64,000 nucleotides of DNA from Triatoma infestans. Taxonomy: Eukaryota; Arthropoda; Insecta; Hemiptera; Reduviidae. The stretch lies in assembly GCA_011037195.1 (NCBI GenBank), contig JAAEAF010000212.1:186001-250000 (forward strand), read 5' to 3'. Position numbers and translations under genes: made by a program. Below the pieces are notes generated by a model that worked only from the letters and a program-made list of their open reading frames with translations, made no database searches and was not told the origin of the DNA. The first letter of the stretch is position 1. Each line of letters begins with the position of its first letter. Below are positions 1 to 10,635 of this stretch, piece after piece.

Positions 1-1021
1 AAATTTCATAGTTTGTGTACCAAAATTTAATGAAATTTGTCGAAAACTGAAATAAACTGTCCAGTAAAAACGCACTTCCAGTTTACTAATTTTCTTGAAA
101 CTCAGAATTTTGGCCATCTATTTATTTCTAATTAATTTTGTTTGGATGATAGAATTTGTATAATCAACTATTATAGCACTTAAGAGAAAAACATAACCCC
201 GCCCTCCTCTAAAAGAGCCTTTAAATGAATTTTCCCAGAGCAATGTTTTAAATAAAAGTTGTAGATCATTGCAGGTTTAGTTTATATACGAAGTTTCAAG
301 AAAATCATCGCAGACATTTTGGAGAAAATCGCGAAAAAGTGGAAAATCATTTAGTAAAGTGGTAATGTAAACGCACTTACGGTTATCAGATTTTTTTCAA
401 ACTCGGAATTTCAGCAACATATTCAATTCTAATTAATATTATTTAGATGATAGAATTGTTTAATAAACTGAAATAGCACTTTAGATGAAAACCTAACCCC
501 ACCTCTCCCCCATAACTGCCCTTAAATGAATTTTCCCAGAGAAACATTTCAAATAAAAGTTGTAGCTCTTTGTATGCGTAGTTCATATGCCAAGTTTGAA
601 GAAAATCGTCGGAGTCCTTTTTGAGAAAAACGCAAAAAAGTAAATAAAAAAACAAGTAAAGTGGTAGTTGTGGTGGTTGGTTCCGCAGAGCTGGAAAGCA
701 TCAGAGACATTTTTGTGAAGCAGGCTACCACGGAAAATGTCTCTGAAGTAAAGTGGTACTTCGGTTGAGGAATTTTGACAGATGACCCACTGTCAGATGC
801 CATGGTGATACCTAAACCGAATGTCTAGTTTCAAGTTTCTACGGTTTTTCGTTTTTGAGGTATGCTGTTAACATACATAAACACACACACACAGACCATT
901 TGCTAAAAATCACTTTTTTGGATTCAGGGGACCTCAAAACGGATATTTCCGTTGAAAACTCGATATCGAAAATTGACACGATCACAATACTTCCTCTTAC
1001 TGGGGAGTAAGAGAAAGTAAA
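1..1021 (+). repeat. Repeat family A, nearly full copy (forward)
   Basis: The copy enters already inside the family and ends at the family's terminal hairpin followed by an A-run near 987-1021. Both internal ~300-bp modules are visible: one from about 50 to 335 and one from about 370 to 660, sharing the stretches around 'cacttccggtt', 'gatagaatt', 'ccccacc', 'aaataaaagttgtag' and 'agaaaatcgtcg'. An 80-bp foreign insert lies at 667-746. It has no convincing coding capacity; the short ORFs here are chance. Confidence 0.85.
667..746. mobile_element. 80-bp PLE-type foldback insertion with 12-bp TSD
   Basis: The 12-mer AGTAAAGTGGTA occurs at 655-666 and again at 747-758, directly flanking the insert, so it is a target-site duplication in family A. 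The insert carries the inverted pair TCAGAGACATTTT and AAAATGTCTCTGA (13 bp). Its two halves are opposite-strand copies of the terminal segment seen again at 22620-22700, 41233-41330, 44860-44935 and 51140-51210 (landmarks GAAGCAGGCTA and CAGCTCTGCGGAACCAACC). It is therefore two element ends joined tail to tail. Confidence 0.8.
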
Positions 1022-1429
1022 AATATTTTTATATAGAAAAGCCCTCATAAAACTGTAATAATATAATTAATTGACTTTATCTATCCATCTGTATATTTTG
1101 TGTATCGGTTACATATAAGTGACCTTGGTCAAAAGCAATAATAGTCAGAAATTTTTTCCCCGTATCCAATAATTATTCCCCGCGAACCAATCATTAGAAT
1201 ACAAAAGGTTACCTTAACTAAAATTACATGGAGAACAAGTAATTGTAAACATTGCGTTAACTGAATATGCCATTTGAATACTTTGCTAATGTATAGTTTT
1301 AGAAATGAAAATGTGAGGTACACAATATTACATAATCTAGAAAGATTTACTTTAAACGTTGTTATCTCAAAAATGGCACTTTGTTATATGGTTTTGACTT
1401 TTGAACAATAATGGTTTTTATTTCCTCTT
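1022..1429. other. Unassigned A+T-rich stretch
   Basis: I see no gene, RNA or recognised repeat here. Confidence 0.5.
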
Positions 1430-2100
1430 AGAATACCTGGGCATGTCAGATTTTCAAAATTAAGTTTTCACCGGAAATACCTGTTTTTATTTCCCCTCTA
1501 TACGAAAAATGTTTTTAGCGAATGGTCTGATGTTTATGTCTCAGAATATCTGTGAAACTAAAAGTCGCAGGAAGCTCAAAGTAGGTATTCTACTTAGACT
1601 ACCACCATCAGACACGAAGATTTCGGGCAATCAACCGGGAGTGCGATTTTACTGAATGGTTTTTTTTTCACTTTTTCATGATTTTCTCGAAATTGGTTCC
1701 AATGATTTTCATTAAACTTCGTATAGTATCAACATACATAATTCCCTTATCACTTTTAGTTGAAACCTTTTCCTAGGAAAATTGATTTGGGGGGGTTCTG
1801 GGGGAACAGTAGCCAGTTATGCTTTCCTCTAAAGTACCATTACAGTATAATATATGGTTTTACCACCTACATAATATTAATACACATTAGAAACTATTGA
1901 TAAGAATTCCAAATTAGAAGAAAATCGGTTTACCGGCAGTGCGATTTTACAGAATAGGTTTTTGAATTTTTCTTGAAATACACTACGATTTCCGTGTAAT
2001 GTAGAGAAAATAGACACTAAATATTGTTCCACACTAATAATACAGTCAAATAAAATGGGGTAAGAGAAAGTTGTGTTAGTGTACACACCAGAATTTTTTA
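1430..2100 (-). repeat. Repeat family A, one-module copy (reverse)
   Basis: It reads from the 'tttcaccggaaata' segment and the 'agcgaatggtctg' segment through a single central module to the terminus 'gtaagagaaagttgtgt...cacaccagaattttt' at about 2053-2100. The opposite terminal hairpin is missing. It is shorter than the ~1.0 kb complete copies because only one module is present. Confidence 0.75.
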
Positions 2101-2189
2101 TTATGAAAACCGATTTCGCAATTATACAGGAAGTGATGCTATTACTACCGAATAAGATGTTTAATGCAAACGTTTTATTTAATCTTTCC

Positions 2190-2897
2190 GGTGATTAAAT
2201 TTATTTATCTTTATTTAATCTTTCACCGGGAATATATGTGGTTTGTGGTTTCCGGAAAAAAAATATAGCGAATGGTGATGTGTAAAAATTATATGTATGA
2301 AAATATCTCAAAAGATGAAAAATCGTCGCAAGGCTGTCAAATTTGGTATATCTTTTAAATACCATCAACTTGATAAGAAGATTTCTGAAAAAACACTTAA
2401 GTTTCCGGAGTTACTTGAAGTGTGCGCCATTAGCGTTCAAGGTGACACGTCCGTGAAGAAGCTCATTCCAATATGGGCGACACGTCAATTTCTAGCAAAT
2501 CATTGATGCATTCTCAACCCAGAAACTTGTGTTTTTCATGACAATGGCAACGGAAGCTTAAAACATAGAAGGTTTCTGTCAATATCCGTCAAGCGAAAAT
2601 GCGACTTTACTAAATTTTATCCAGTTTTTCACGAGTTACTGGAAAATGGCTCCAACAATTTTCTTTAAACTTTGCTTCAAATTTATAAATAAAAGTTTAT
2701 GACATTTTCTAGAAAAACTGATTTTTGGACGGATACTTTCCGGATTTCCTTCTTTAAATTTTTTCTCTAGCAGTACTGCCACCTGTATAATATATATAGA
2801 TTAGAATGCATGGCTGAAAATTCCAAGATTCCAAGATTGAAGAAAATCTGTTATTCGGAAGTTGGGACTTTACTAGAATAGTTTCTTCGGATGTGAG
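2190..2897 (-). repeat. Diverged family A copy (reverse), interrupted
   Basis: The order of family A landmarks is recognisable: 'tttcaccgggaata', 'agcgaatggtgatg', 'tcgtcgcaagg', then after an insertion 'gcgactttactaaa' and 'ggctccaacaattttc'. The copy is interrupted by a PLE-type terminal segment at about 2397-2535. Divergence is clearly higher than in the complete copies. Confidence 0.6.
2397..2535 (+). mobile_element. PLE-type terminal segment inside family A
   Basis: It shares GAAGAAGCTCATT, CAATATGGGCGA and TCTAGCAAA with the segments at 37713-37800 and 44235-44420. Its ends are an imperfect inverted pair, ACTTAAGTTTCCGG and CCAGAAACTTGTGT. The same inverted pair flanks the better preserved copy at 44235-44420. 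Family attribution to Penelope-like elements is inferred from that shared 'GAAACGTCGG' neighbourhood, not from a protein. Confidence 0.5.
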
Positions 2898-3305
2898 GTT
2901 CCCCTCTGTGCCAATCATTCCTGTCCGAAGACACATGCTTTCTCTTACTACACTCTATGGGGGGGGGGGGATTCAATTTCCACTCCAGCAATTGACATTC
3001 TGCACTTCTTTGTATTTGTAATTTTGCTTTTGTAAAATTCATTCGTTTTCAACTTCTGTAATCATCAAGTTGCCAGTTCTCTTTTCTTTTACATTTTTAT
3101 TTCATTTAATAATATTTAATTTTATTTCTATTTTATTTTTTTAACTAAATTATAATTCTCATTGTTTTCTTTGTTACAATACCATTGATATTTCTTTGTT
3201 ACGATACCATTTTGTATTTACTGACCTCCAGCAGACGGATCGATTCCATTGCTGTAAATACTTATACATTATTTTTTGTATACAATCCTTCTTAAAATAA
3301 AGTAT
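2898..3305. other. Unassigned, possible LINE 3' end
   Basis: This A+T-rich stretch has a run of 12 G at 2959-2970. With the solo LTR at 3306-3657 removed it reads AATAAAGTATTATA followed by (ATCT)4 at 3667-3682. A polyadenylation-like signal followed by a microsatellite tail is how several LINE clades end, so it may be a LINE 3' untranslated end on the + strand. No coding part was found to support this. Confidence 0.3.
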
Positions 3306-3657
3306 TGTAACGTTCCCCTCTATACTAGCTACTGCAACTAGTTTTAAGTGGGTTCGTTTAGATAAAATACTCTAAACTTCAATAAGAAAAACACCAATCT
3401 ATTGTTTTACACAATAAATTATAAACATAACACTTAATAATAATTAATTCACAGTTTAAACCACAAAAGTTCAGTTTGTTCACTTTTTATACACATCACA
3501 AACGTACACTTAGTTTGTAACACCGTGGAGAAGGGTTTAGAATCTTCTTGATTCTTCTAAAAAGAGCTAGAGCGCGCCGCCAGCGCTTCCTAGCGGCCAC
3601 TAGGAGAACTTGAGGTACCTGCTTTCTCTCCTAGATGGCACCAGTGGCTGCGTTACA
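3306..3657. mobile_element. Solo LTR, 352 bp, with 4-bp TSD
   Basis: The element begins TGTAACG and ends CGTTACA, a 7-bp perfect terminal inverted repeat of the TG...CA type. GTAT lies immediately outside both ends (3302-3305 and 3658-3661), a 4-bp TSD as expected for many Ty3/gypsy elements. It contains no coding sequence, so it is a recombination product that lost its internal part. A G+C-rich block lies at about 3570-3650. Orientation was not established. Confidence 0.85.
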
Positions 3658-3666
3658 GTATTATAA

Positions 3667-3682
3667 TCTATCTATCTATCTA
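3667..3682. repeat. (ATCT)4 microsatellite
   Basis: Four ATCT units lie immediately right of the solo LTR. They may be the tail of the LINE that the LTR interrupted. Confidence 0.8.
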
Positions 3683-3694
3683 CTCCACTGTATG

Positions 3695-4020
3695 TTTTTT
3701 TTTTTGAAGGCATCTCTTCCCATTTAAGTTGTTCATCATTCCATTTTAGCCTGGGTCTACCCCTTCCCCTTCTTCCTTCCACCTGAGATTCATTGGAGAA
3801 TCTAGCGGTTCTCGCATCTTAATTTCTTCTTATGGTGGTATTCTAATGCGCGGTCCCATCGTATTTTTCCTTCTACTTAACTCAGATTGACTACCTGCCT
3901 AGTTTTGATGTTTATATAAGCGGGTAGTACTCTGTTGCATAGTAGAGGAGGATTGGAAGTAATGACGATTTATAAAAGGATATAATAATCTGTCTTCGAC
4001 ATTTCCCTACGGTTAAGGAC
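3695..4020 (-). pseudogene. LINE reverse transcriptase C-terminal fragment
   Basis: Read on the minus strand, about 3706-3830 encodes a basic segment with GRGRPRLKWNDEQLKW. This matches the 'GRPxxRW' block that follows the reverse transcriptase in many insect non-LTR elements. A poly(A) of 11 at 3695-3705 (T-run on +) follows in the 3' direction. Upstream, 3830-4020 is frameshifted and only weakly readable. It is a short dead 3' fragment; the clade was not resolved. Confidence 0.55.
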
Positions 4021-4111
4021 ATTGAACGAAATTGAACATACATTCCAATACTCATTTTTTTTTAATCAATGAAGCTTCGGTAAGCTCCAAAATATTTAAA
4101 ATGCCTTACTT

Positions 4112-4370
4112 ACTCCATACCAAACTTATGTTTTGAGGTCCCCTGAGTACGAAAAAAAAGTTTTTACCGAATGGTCTGTATGTTTGAACAAAATATCTCA
4201 TAAACGAAACTAAGCAGAAAGAAAGTTCAAACTTGGTATTGGCATCTGTCACAAAAGATTTCGGCCAAAATACACCAACCGGAAATGCGACTTTAATGAA
4301 TGAATGGTTTTCCAGTTTTTCGTGATTTTTCGAAAACAGCTCCAACGATTTTCTTTAGCAAAGTTTTTAG
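4112..4370 (-). repeat. Family A fragment (reverse)
   Basis: Landmarks in order are 'ttgaggtcccctgag', 'accgaatggtctgta', 'accggaaatgcgactt' and 'ggctccaacgattttc'. Both termini are missing. Confidence 0.75.
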
Positions 4371-5574
4371 ATGTGTGCGCCCAAGAAACTTGGTCTGATA
4401 GGACAGAGTTTCCTTCTCTTCAGTATAATGAAACCGGTTTGTGGTAATAAATCGTTGATATGTATTTTATATAATAGAACTTAATTATAAGGTTTTCTGT
4501 TTTGAAAGAAATTGCTTCAGCCCCCCCACCCAGGTATTATAAATTAGATTGTTATTTCTTATTAAAAAAAAAAAAAATAATCCAACACGCAAATATGTTT
4601 GTTTTGCACACAGTAATTACCGTTAATTGTTACAGTCCTTGTAAGTTAGGTGTTATGGTTGGCTAGATTCATGGACGACAACTATTTTGTCTTTGGACAG
4701 TAATACTCCCTAAGAAATATTCTAGTTTCTTGTTGCTGTAATAAGAGGAGTATTGAGGGAGAGAGAGAGACAGAGGTTTGGTATTTGCGGTATACTGTCT
4801 TGGCCGGCTGGCTGTTGTACGGAAACTTATGTTGAGATCATTATGAGTGAATAAGATTTGTGATCCAAGTAGGTTAGGCTAGAGTGTCTGAACAGTTCGG
4901 TTAAACTCCGTAAGCTCTAATCCAAAACTTCCCATTCATTGAATATGATGTTGTTTTGAAGTAAGTCTTTTGAGTTGCGCATAGGTAATTCAGTTCGTCA
5001 CCAGAAAAGTCTATAAATAAATTGTATATCTAATAATTTACCTGTCTCGTGGATTCCATTGGAAAAAGTTTATCTTTGAAGAACTTCAAGATAGAGCTCA
5101 CCAATCATCTGTAGCAGCAGCAGTATGCACTACTGTTGAAGTAGATGGAGAGAATACGGAACTCCATCCAAGAGTAAACACTGGTATTGTACACATTTTT
5201 GTGGGTTCATTTTATTCGCCCCGTTTTTGCTTATTTATTTATTATATGTATAAAGTTGTAGTATTTGCACTTTATTTACTGAATACATAAACAGCGGTAA
5301 CCACTAAAGGAAGGTTTCAGGCATTATTTGGTCAGCATGTATATTATAACAGTGATAACTTTCAAAGTAGGTAATAAGCGCATGTGCACAATAGCTTTCT
5401 TGACCCATATGTCAGGTAACCTGTTTTATTGTTTGTTTTGTATACGGAAACCGGTTATAGAAACTTGCCCACTTCATGGTCATTTTATTTTTTAAAGTAC
5501 GTTTTATCTTTTTTATTTAAGGCTAGGCAAAAAAAGGCTCAGATTGTTGTAATTGAGTTTCGTATTTTGAGGAC
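4371..5574. other. Unassigned intergenic-like sequence
   Basis: No recognised gene. It contains an A-run at about 4563-4576 and a short GA repeat near 4753-4768. A stretch around 5060-5190 is less A+T-rich than its surroundings but has no reading frame I recognise. Confidence 0.5.
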
Positions 5575-6287
5575 AAAAAAGAAAAATCTGTTGTGGTATA
5601 CTCACACGACATTCTCTCACTTTATTTTATTGAGTTATAATTGAAAATTTTCTTCAAACTTACAATTTTACTTAATGTTTATTTATCTTCAATGTTATAT
5701 CAGTGGGATATAACTGTAGTTTAAGATAAGAATAGTTTAAGTTATTTAAACTTAATAAAATGACTTTTTTGGAGGAAAACCTAAATCGCCGTAATCATTG
5801 TTAAAACCCACTTTTTTGACGACATATTTAATTCTAATTAATATTATTTGGATGGTAGAATTGTAAAATAAACAGAAATATCAGTTTATGAGAAAACGTA
5901 ACCCCACCCCTCTCCCCCAAAAGTCGCCTTAACTGAATTTTCCCAGAGAAATGTTTCAAATAAAAATTGTAACTCTTAATATGTGTAATTCATATGCCAA
6001 GTTTAAAGAAAATCGTTGGAGCTATTTCTGAGAAAGTTACAAAAAAGTGGGGGAAAAAAAAACCTTCCATAAATAGTAGTTCCGGTTAAGGAATTTTGAC
6101 AAATAACTTACCGTCAGATTCCACGGAATATCAAGTTTTTCGTTTTTGTGTTGTACTGTATTTCTAAAAACCACTTTTTCGAGCTCTGGGGACCTCAAAA
6201 CTTGTATTTCTAGTGGAAACTGAATTTCGAAAATTTGATACGATTACAATACTTCCTCTTACCCAGGAGTAAGAGAAAGTAAAAAAA
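5575..6287 (+). repeat. Family A copy (forward), first of a head-to-tail pair
   Basis: It starts at 'aaaatctgttgtggta' and ends in the family hairpin at about 6252-6287. One central module is present. It is followed directly by the start of a second forward copy. Confidence 0.75.
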
Positions 6288-6378
6288 ACTGTTGTGGAAT
6301 ACGACTTTCTCTTACTGTAATTAAAACAATCGTAACTGACAACTTTTCTACAAACTAGGAATTTTTACTCAAAGATTA
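6288..6378 (+). repeat. Start of a second family A copy, cut by a LINE
   Basis: The forward-start sequence 'aactgttgtggaatacgac' and 'tttctcttactgtaa' directly follows the terminal A-run of the previous copy. The copy is then broken by the LINE at 6379-7245. Confidence 0.65.
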
Positions 6379-7245
6379 GTTTTTTTTTTTAGGTACTTCC
6401 ACGGTTTCCGTGGTTACACTTGATCCCCAAAGACCATGGGAAGCGGTCTTCCCCCAGTCCTCCTCCGTCAGGCGGCGAGCATACATTGCTCAGACCATGT
6501 CATTCTCGGGCGCCCTCTTTTTCTTCTTCCAGGAGGGAATCATAAAAACACTTCTTAGGCCACCTTTCCTCCCCCATTCGCTGAACATGATCATACTATT
6601 GTAGAGACCACATTTCTAATCGGTCAATTGCGGTCTCCTGTGCTCCATATCCGCACGGATATCTATGTTTCTTCTCCTATAGAGAAGAGAGATCCTCAAA
6701 ATGCGTCTCAGACCGTCCATATCAATTGCATTTATTCGTTGTCTGAGACGTTCGGTAAGAGTCCAGCTCTCCCTACCGTAGATGGCGATGCTTTCCACTA
6801 TCGTGGTAAGGATCGTATTTAATGGCATGTCTTTGCTCCAAACGACTCCCCGTTCAGGGAACGGATCGAGCCTTGTCCTAAGCTGCTTAGAATGTCGGCC
6901 TCACAGCTATCGGAGCTATCCATTATTGAACCCCAGTACCTGCAGCAGCACCTAGGGACCTAATGACCTGTGAGTTCACAATCAAAGATCCTCCTAAAGC
7001 CAAGTACTCGGATTTATCGAAATTCAATTTGAAGCTAACATTTCATTCATTAGATAGATAATATCCTCGCGGTCCTGGGCTAAAATAACTTAGTCATCCG
7101 CGAATAGAAGGAAGTGCACATTTTTGCCTAATATTGGAATGCCCATTCCTCTGCAAGAAGCATTCTCAAGATTAGATACCAACATATATTTAAGTGGAAG
7201 TGGGGAGAGGGTGTATATGTTGTTCAGAAGATTTACCAGTTACTT
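6379..7245 (-). pseudogene. LINE reverse transcriptase relic (FADD box)
   Basis: On the minus strand the 3' half of a non-LTR reverse transcriptase can be followed through several frameshifts and stops. FLLFADD, the catalytic reverse-transcriptase box, lies near 7095-7120, followed by VILAQDREDI. Then come YGRESWTLTERL (about 6750-6790), the RRILRI and RRRNIDIR block (about 6650-6720), and a basic RPRMTW block near 6500. The element ends in a poly(A) of about 11 (T-run at 6379-6390 on +). It is 5'-truncated and inactive. The clade is probably RTE- or Jockey-like, which is an inference. Confidence 0.75.
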
Positions 7246-7895
7246 TCACTTAATCAGGTTTCTCTTTTGAAGAGGTAGATTTAAAGAAAGCGCTCACGGC
7301 TGGCCACCTTGACGTACCAGCAAGAAATTGGTATTTTATAAAGTGTATTCCGGATGTAACGGGAAACTAAATGTTGGTTAAAAGCTGGAAGTTAGTTTGA
7401 AGAAAAATTGTTAATTAGAATATTTATTTGTACTTGCTACAAGGAAAAGTGGTGTGACTGTATCCGGTATTTGAATAAGTCCGTGCCACGAATCCACTGG
7501 TAATAGACTTGGAATTAGAACAACGTTATTCCCACGAGGTCAGCCCCTGTTTGTTCCCCATGACGGGAAAATATATATGTTTCTGTCTTAACTTGAAGTT
7601 CAGTGTATAACAAAATAGTAAGTTATACAAACTTGTGCCTTTCATGTTGTTTATATCATAAAGACTAGAAATTTTAATAATTATTTTGACTTTGTCTTAA
7701 TTTATAAGGGAAATTATTGCGTTCGTAAATTTACGCATAATTTGATCTTTCACTAGGTCTAAAAATGGTTACCAAGGTTTTTTTAGATATCGTTAACGAT
7801 AGTTCCAACTGTATCCTGTCTAATCAGCTGTGAAACACACAGTTTCCTTTATAGCAATTTACACAAATGGCAAATTTCCTTCCTAGAAGTTTAGT
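7246..7895. other. Unassigned sequence
   Basis: No gene or confident repeat was recognised. Scattered family A-like words such as 'tattccgg' occur, but no ordered match could be traced. Confidence 0.4.
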
Positions 7896-8466
7896 TTAAT
7901 GAAACTCCACGGTGTTTTTATAGAGAAAATCACAGAAAACTTGAAAACTTGCTCAGTAACGTCGCACTTCCGGTCAAGCGATTTTCTTTAAACTCGGAAT
8001 TTTGGCAACATATTAAATCTTGTTGATATTATATGGATAAGATTACATGGATTCCAAGGAAACATTACCCCTCCCCTCCCCCATAAGTGCCTTTAAATGA
8101 ATTTTCCTGGAAAAATATTACAAATAAAAGTTGTAGCTCCATATTTGTTGTTAATATTCCAAGTAGAAGAAGATCGCTGGTGCCATTTTTGAAAACATTG
8201 CAAAAAAAAAAAACTGAAAAATCCATTGAATAAAGTGTTACTTCCGGTTGGCTGATTTTCGTCGAGTCCCATGATAAGCACTTAAACTAAATATCAACTT
8301 TTAATTTTCTGCAATTTTTCTATTTTTGAGCTATGCGGACAACCCACACACATAGACCAATTTCTGAAAACTACTTTCACTGGCTCAGATGCATATCCGG
8401 TGAAAACTCAATATCGAAAACTCCACATGATCGCCATACTTCCTCTTAAAGCAGTGAGAGCAATTA
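7896..8466 (+). repeat. Family A copy (forward), first of a tandem pair
   Basis: One central module with ACTTCCGGT twice (near 7967 and 8241) leads to a degraded terminal hairpin ('acttcctcttaaagcagtgaga') at about 8438-8460. Confidence 0.75.
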
Positions 8467-9325
8467 AAAAATCTGGTGTGATTGATTCACACGATTTTCT
8501 CATACTCCTGTTAGTACAATTATATATAAATGACACATATTTTTGCACTCAAATTGTACATATTTATCCTGGCATAAATATTGAGGTGGTGGGGGGGGGG
8601 GATAGGTACGAACCTACTAAGCTTGGCAAGTAGAGCAGTGTAATTATATATTCTGCCTCAGGAGAACATACCAAAAACACTCAACCAACTGCATATAACA
8701 TTTGAAATTTAATGCCCCAAATTCCGCGCTAAATCAATTGTTTTAGAAAAAGTTTTCAACTAAAAGTTAAATTTAAACCTATGCAGTAAAAATACCAAGT
8801 TTAAAGGAAATAGTTATATCCGTTTCCGAGAAAATTCCAAAAAAAAAGGCTCAAAAACCTTTTCTGTAAAGTCGCACTTCCGGTTGTAATATTTACACGA
8901 AGGCATAACACTATAGTTCCCCCACTACTACCCTCCCCAAAATATATTTTCCCGGAAAAATGTTTCAAATAAAAGTGATAAATATTTTTGTGTGTAGAAG
9001 TATACAAAGTTTAGAGAAAATCCTTGGAGCCTTTTTCGAGAAAATCACGAAGAACAGTAAAAAAACTATTCAATAAAGTTGTACTTCCGGTTGATATGGA
9101 TTTCCCCCCTAAATCTTTTGTCTGTTGCGGTGGATTTGCCTAAATAGAATCTGAAAAATAGTGTACTTGGGGAATACTTTCTTGCGACTTTGCGTTTTTG
9201 AGATATTTTGTTAACAAATACACAAAAACGCACACACACATACACATACCAAGAGACCATTCGCTAAAGACATTTTTTTCCTTATTCAGGAGATCCGAAA
9301 ACATGAATGGGGAAATGCATGCAAG
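8467..9325 (+). repeat. Family A copy (forward), second of a tandem pair
   Basis: It begins 'aaaaaatctggtgtgattg', sharing the A-run that ends the preceding copy. It continues through central-module sequence with ACTTCCGGT near 8877 and 9086 and breaks off in the 'aggagatccgaaaacatg' segment without the terminal hairpin. A G-run lies at about 8591-8600. Confidence 0.75.
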
Positions 9326-10565
9326 GTTAATATATAAAAAAAAATATGTTGGTATGAATGAAGGTGAGTAAACGGTAAATTCAATAAATCATGGAAATGT
9401 GCTGGTTATATGTGTATTGCGTGAGTTTTGGGATGACAGGGCAGGTATTGAGATTCCACGTTCACTTGATTCTATTGGGGTTGGGGTATTTGGTTTTTGT
9501 AGTTTTTTTTGTTCCCCAAGGATTAAAAAAACGAAAAAAAGTCGCTCAAAAATTTTGAAGGGGTGCTGAATCCTACCAGGATTAATGCCATTTCTGGATG
9601 AAGTTAATCAGCAGTGTGTTTGTTTATTGTAAAAGATGGCGACTTCTCTTTTCTTAAATTTAAAAATATTAAATATTCGGGAATTGGGGAACATGTTTTT
9701 GATTACAAACCTGACACTTTGGGGGTTTTACATTAATTATAATGTATAATTATAAATAAATCAATATATGCATAAAATTATCATTAATTACAATTTTTCA
9801 GTAACTGAACAATAATTTCGGGAATATGAATATTAATGTTAACATTAACTGATATCAATCAATCCTTTTGACAAAAAAAAATTATTCACTTATTCACAAT
9901 TGGAAATTTTAATCGCAAGTTTATGTAAAAACGGCATTTCGTAACGTTAATGCAAATACCACTTGACCTATAAACCAATTAAATTTTCATAGTCATTTGT
10001 GTTTACTATGATATTTCAATGATATTCTAAATGCTATCGTCACCACACAGCAAAGAATTGGAACCCTGGATGTTTTCATGTTTTATTGCTTCTTCATATT
10101 ATCTAAGTATGCAGTTCTTTTGGATACTTGTTTACTTACTAAAATGGTTACACTACTTCCATGTTTGGCTCGATCTAAAATTTATGGAATCATCCTGACA
10201 ATAATTTGGATAACACATTTGCTGATGTGATTTGCTTCAGGTTTGGTGGAATAGAGACGGCCAATTCCTACACATTTTATTACTGACTCAATTGAAAGCT
10301 AGGCCAACAGATTTCCTGAATCTGATCTAATTTAGATAATACTTTACAGAATATAAGTGGACATTTGATTAAGGTACATCTGTTGGACATCTTTTGTAAT
10401 TTAAGAAAACTCCTTGAAATATCTGTGATAAGGTTCTAGGTAGTATAATATTCTCCTCCAGTTCCCGATTATTGTCTAGATTTCTTAACAGTTTCTTTAG
10501 GATAGCCAGGAGGTAATATTAGAATTTTTTCCATCTTCCCATAGAATTTGCAGAACAGATGGCAA
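9326..10565. other. Unassigned A+T-rich sequence
   Basis: No reading frame, RNA gene or ordered repeat was recognised in about 1.2 kb. Confidence 0.5.
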
Positions 10566-10635
10566 TTTGAAACATTTCGAAAACTTGACACAGTAGCAGC
10601 GGCTTTCTCTTATTAGCAACAGTATAGGAAAGTAA
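10566..10635 (+). repeat. Family A 3' terminal piece
   Basis: It comprises 'ttcgaaaacttgacac' and a degraded terminal hairpin ending 'aggaaagtaaaaa'. A truncated LINE begins at the A-run. Confidence 0.55.

Noticed and set aside
549..803. 84-codon minus-strand ORF
   Set aside because: It runs across the junction of family A and an 80-bp insertion and is not conserved in other family A copies.
2890..2950. A piggyBac-like C-terminal zinc motif (Cys-rich + frame near 2895-2945)
   Set aside because: Only one partial cysteine cluster is readable and no other piggyBac sequence is nearby.
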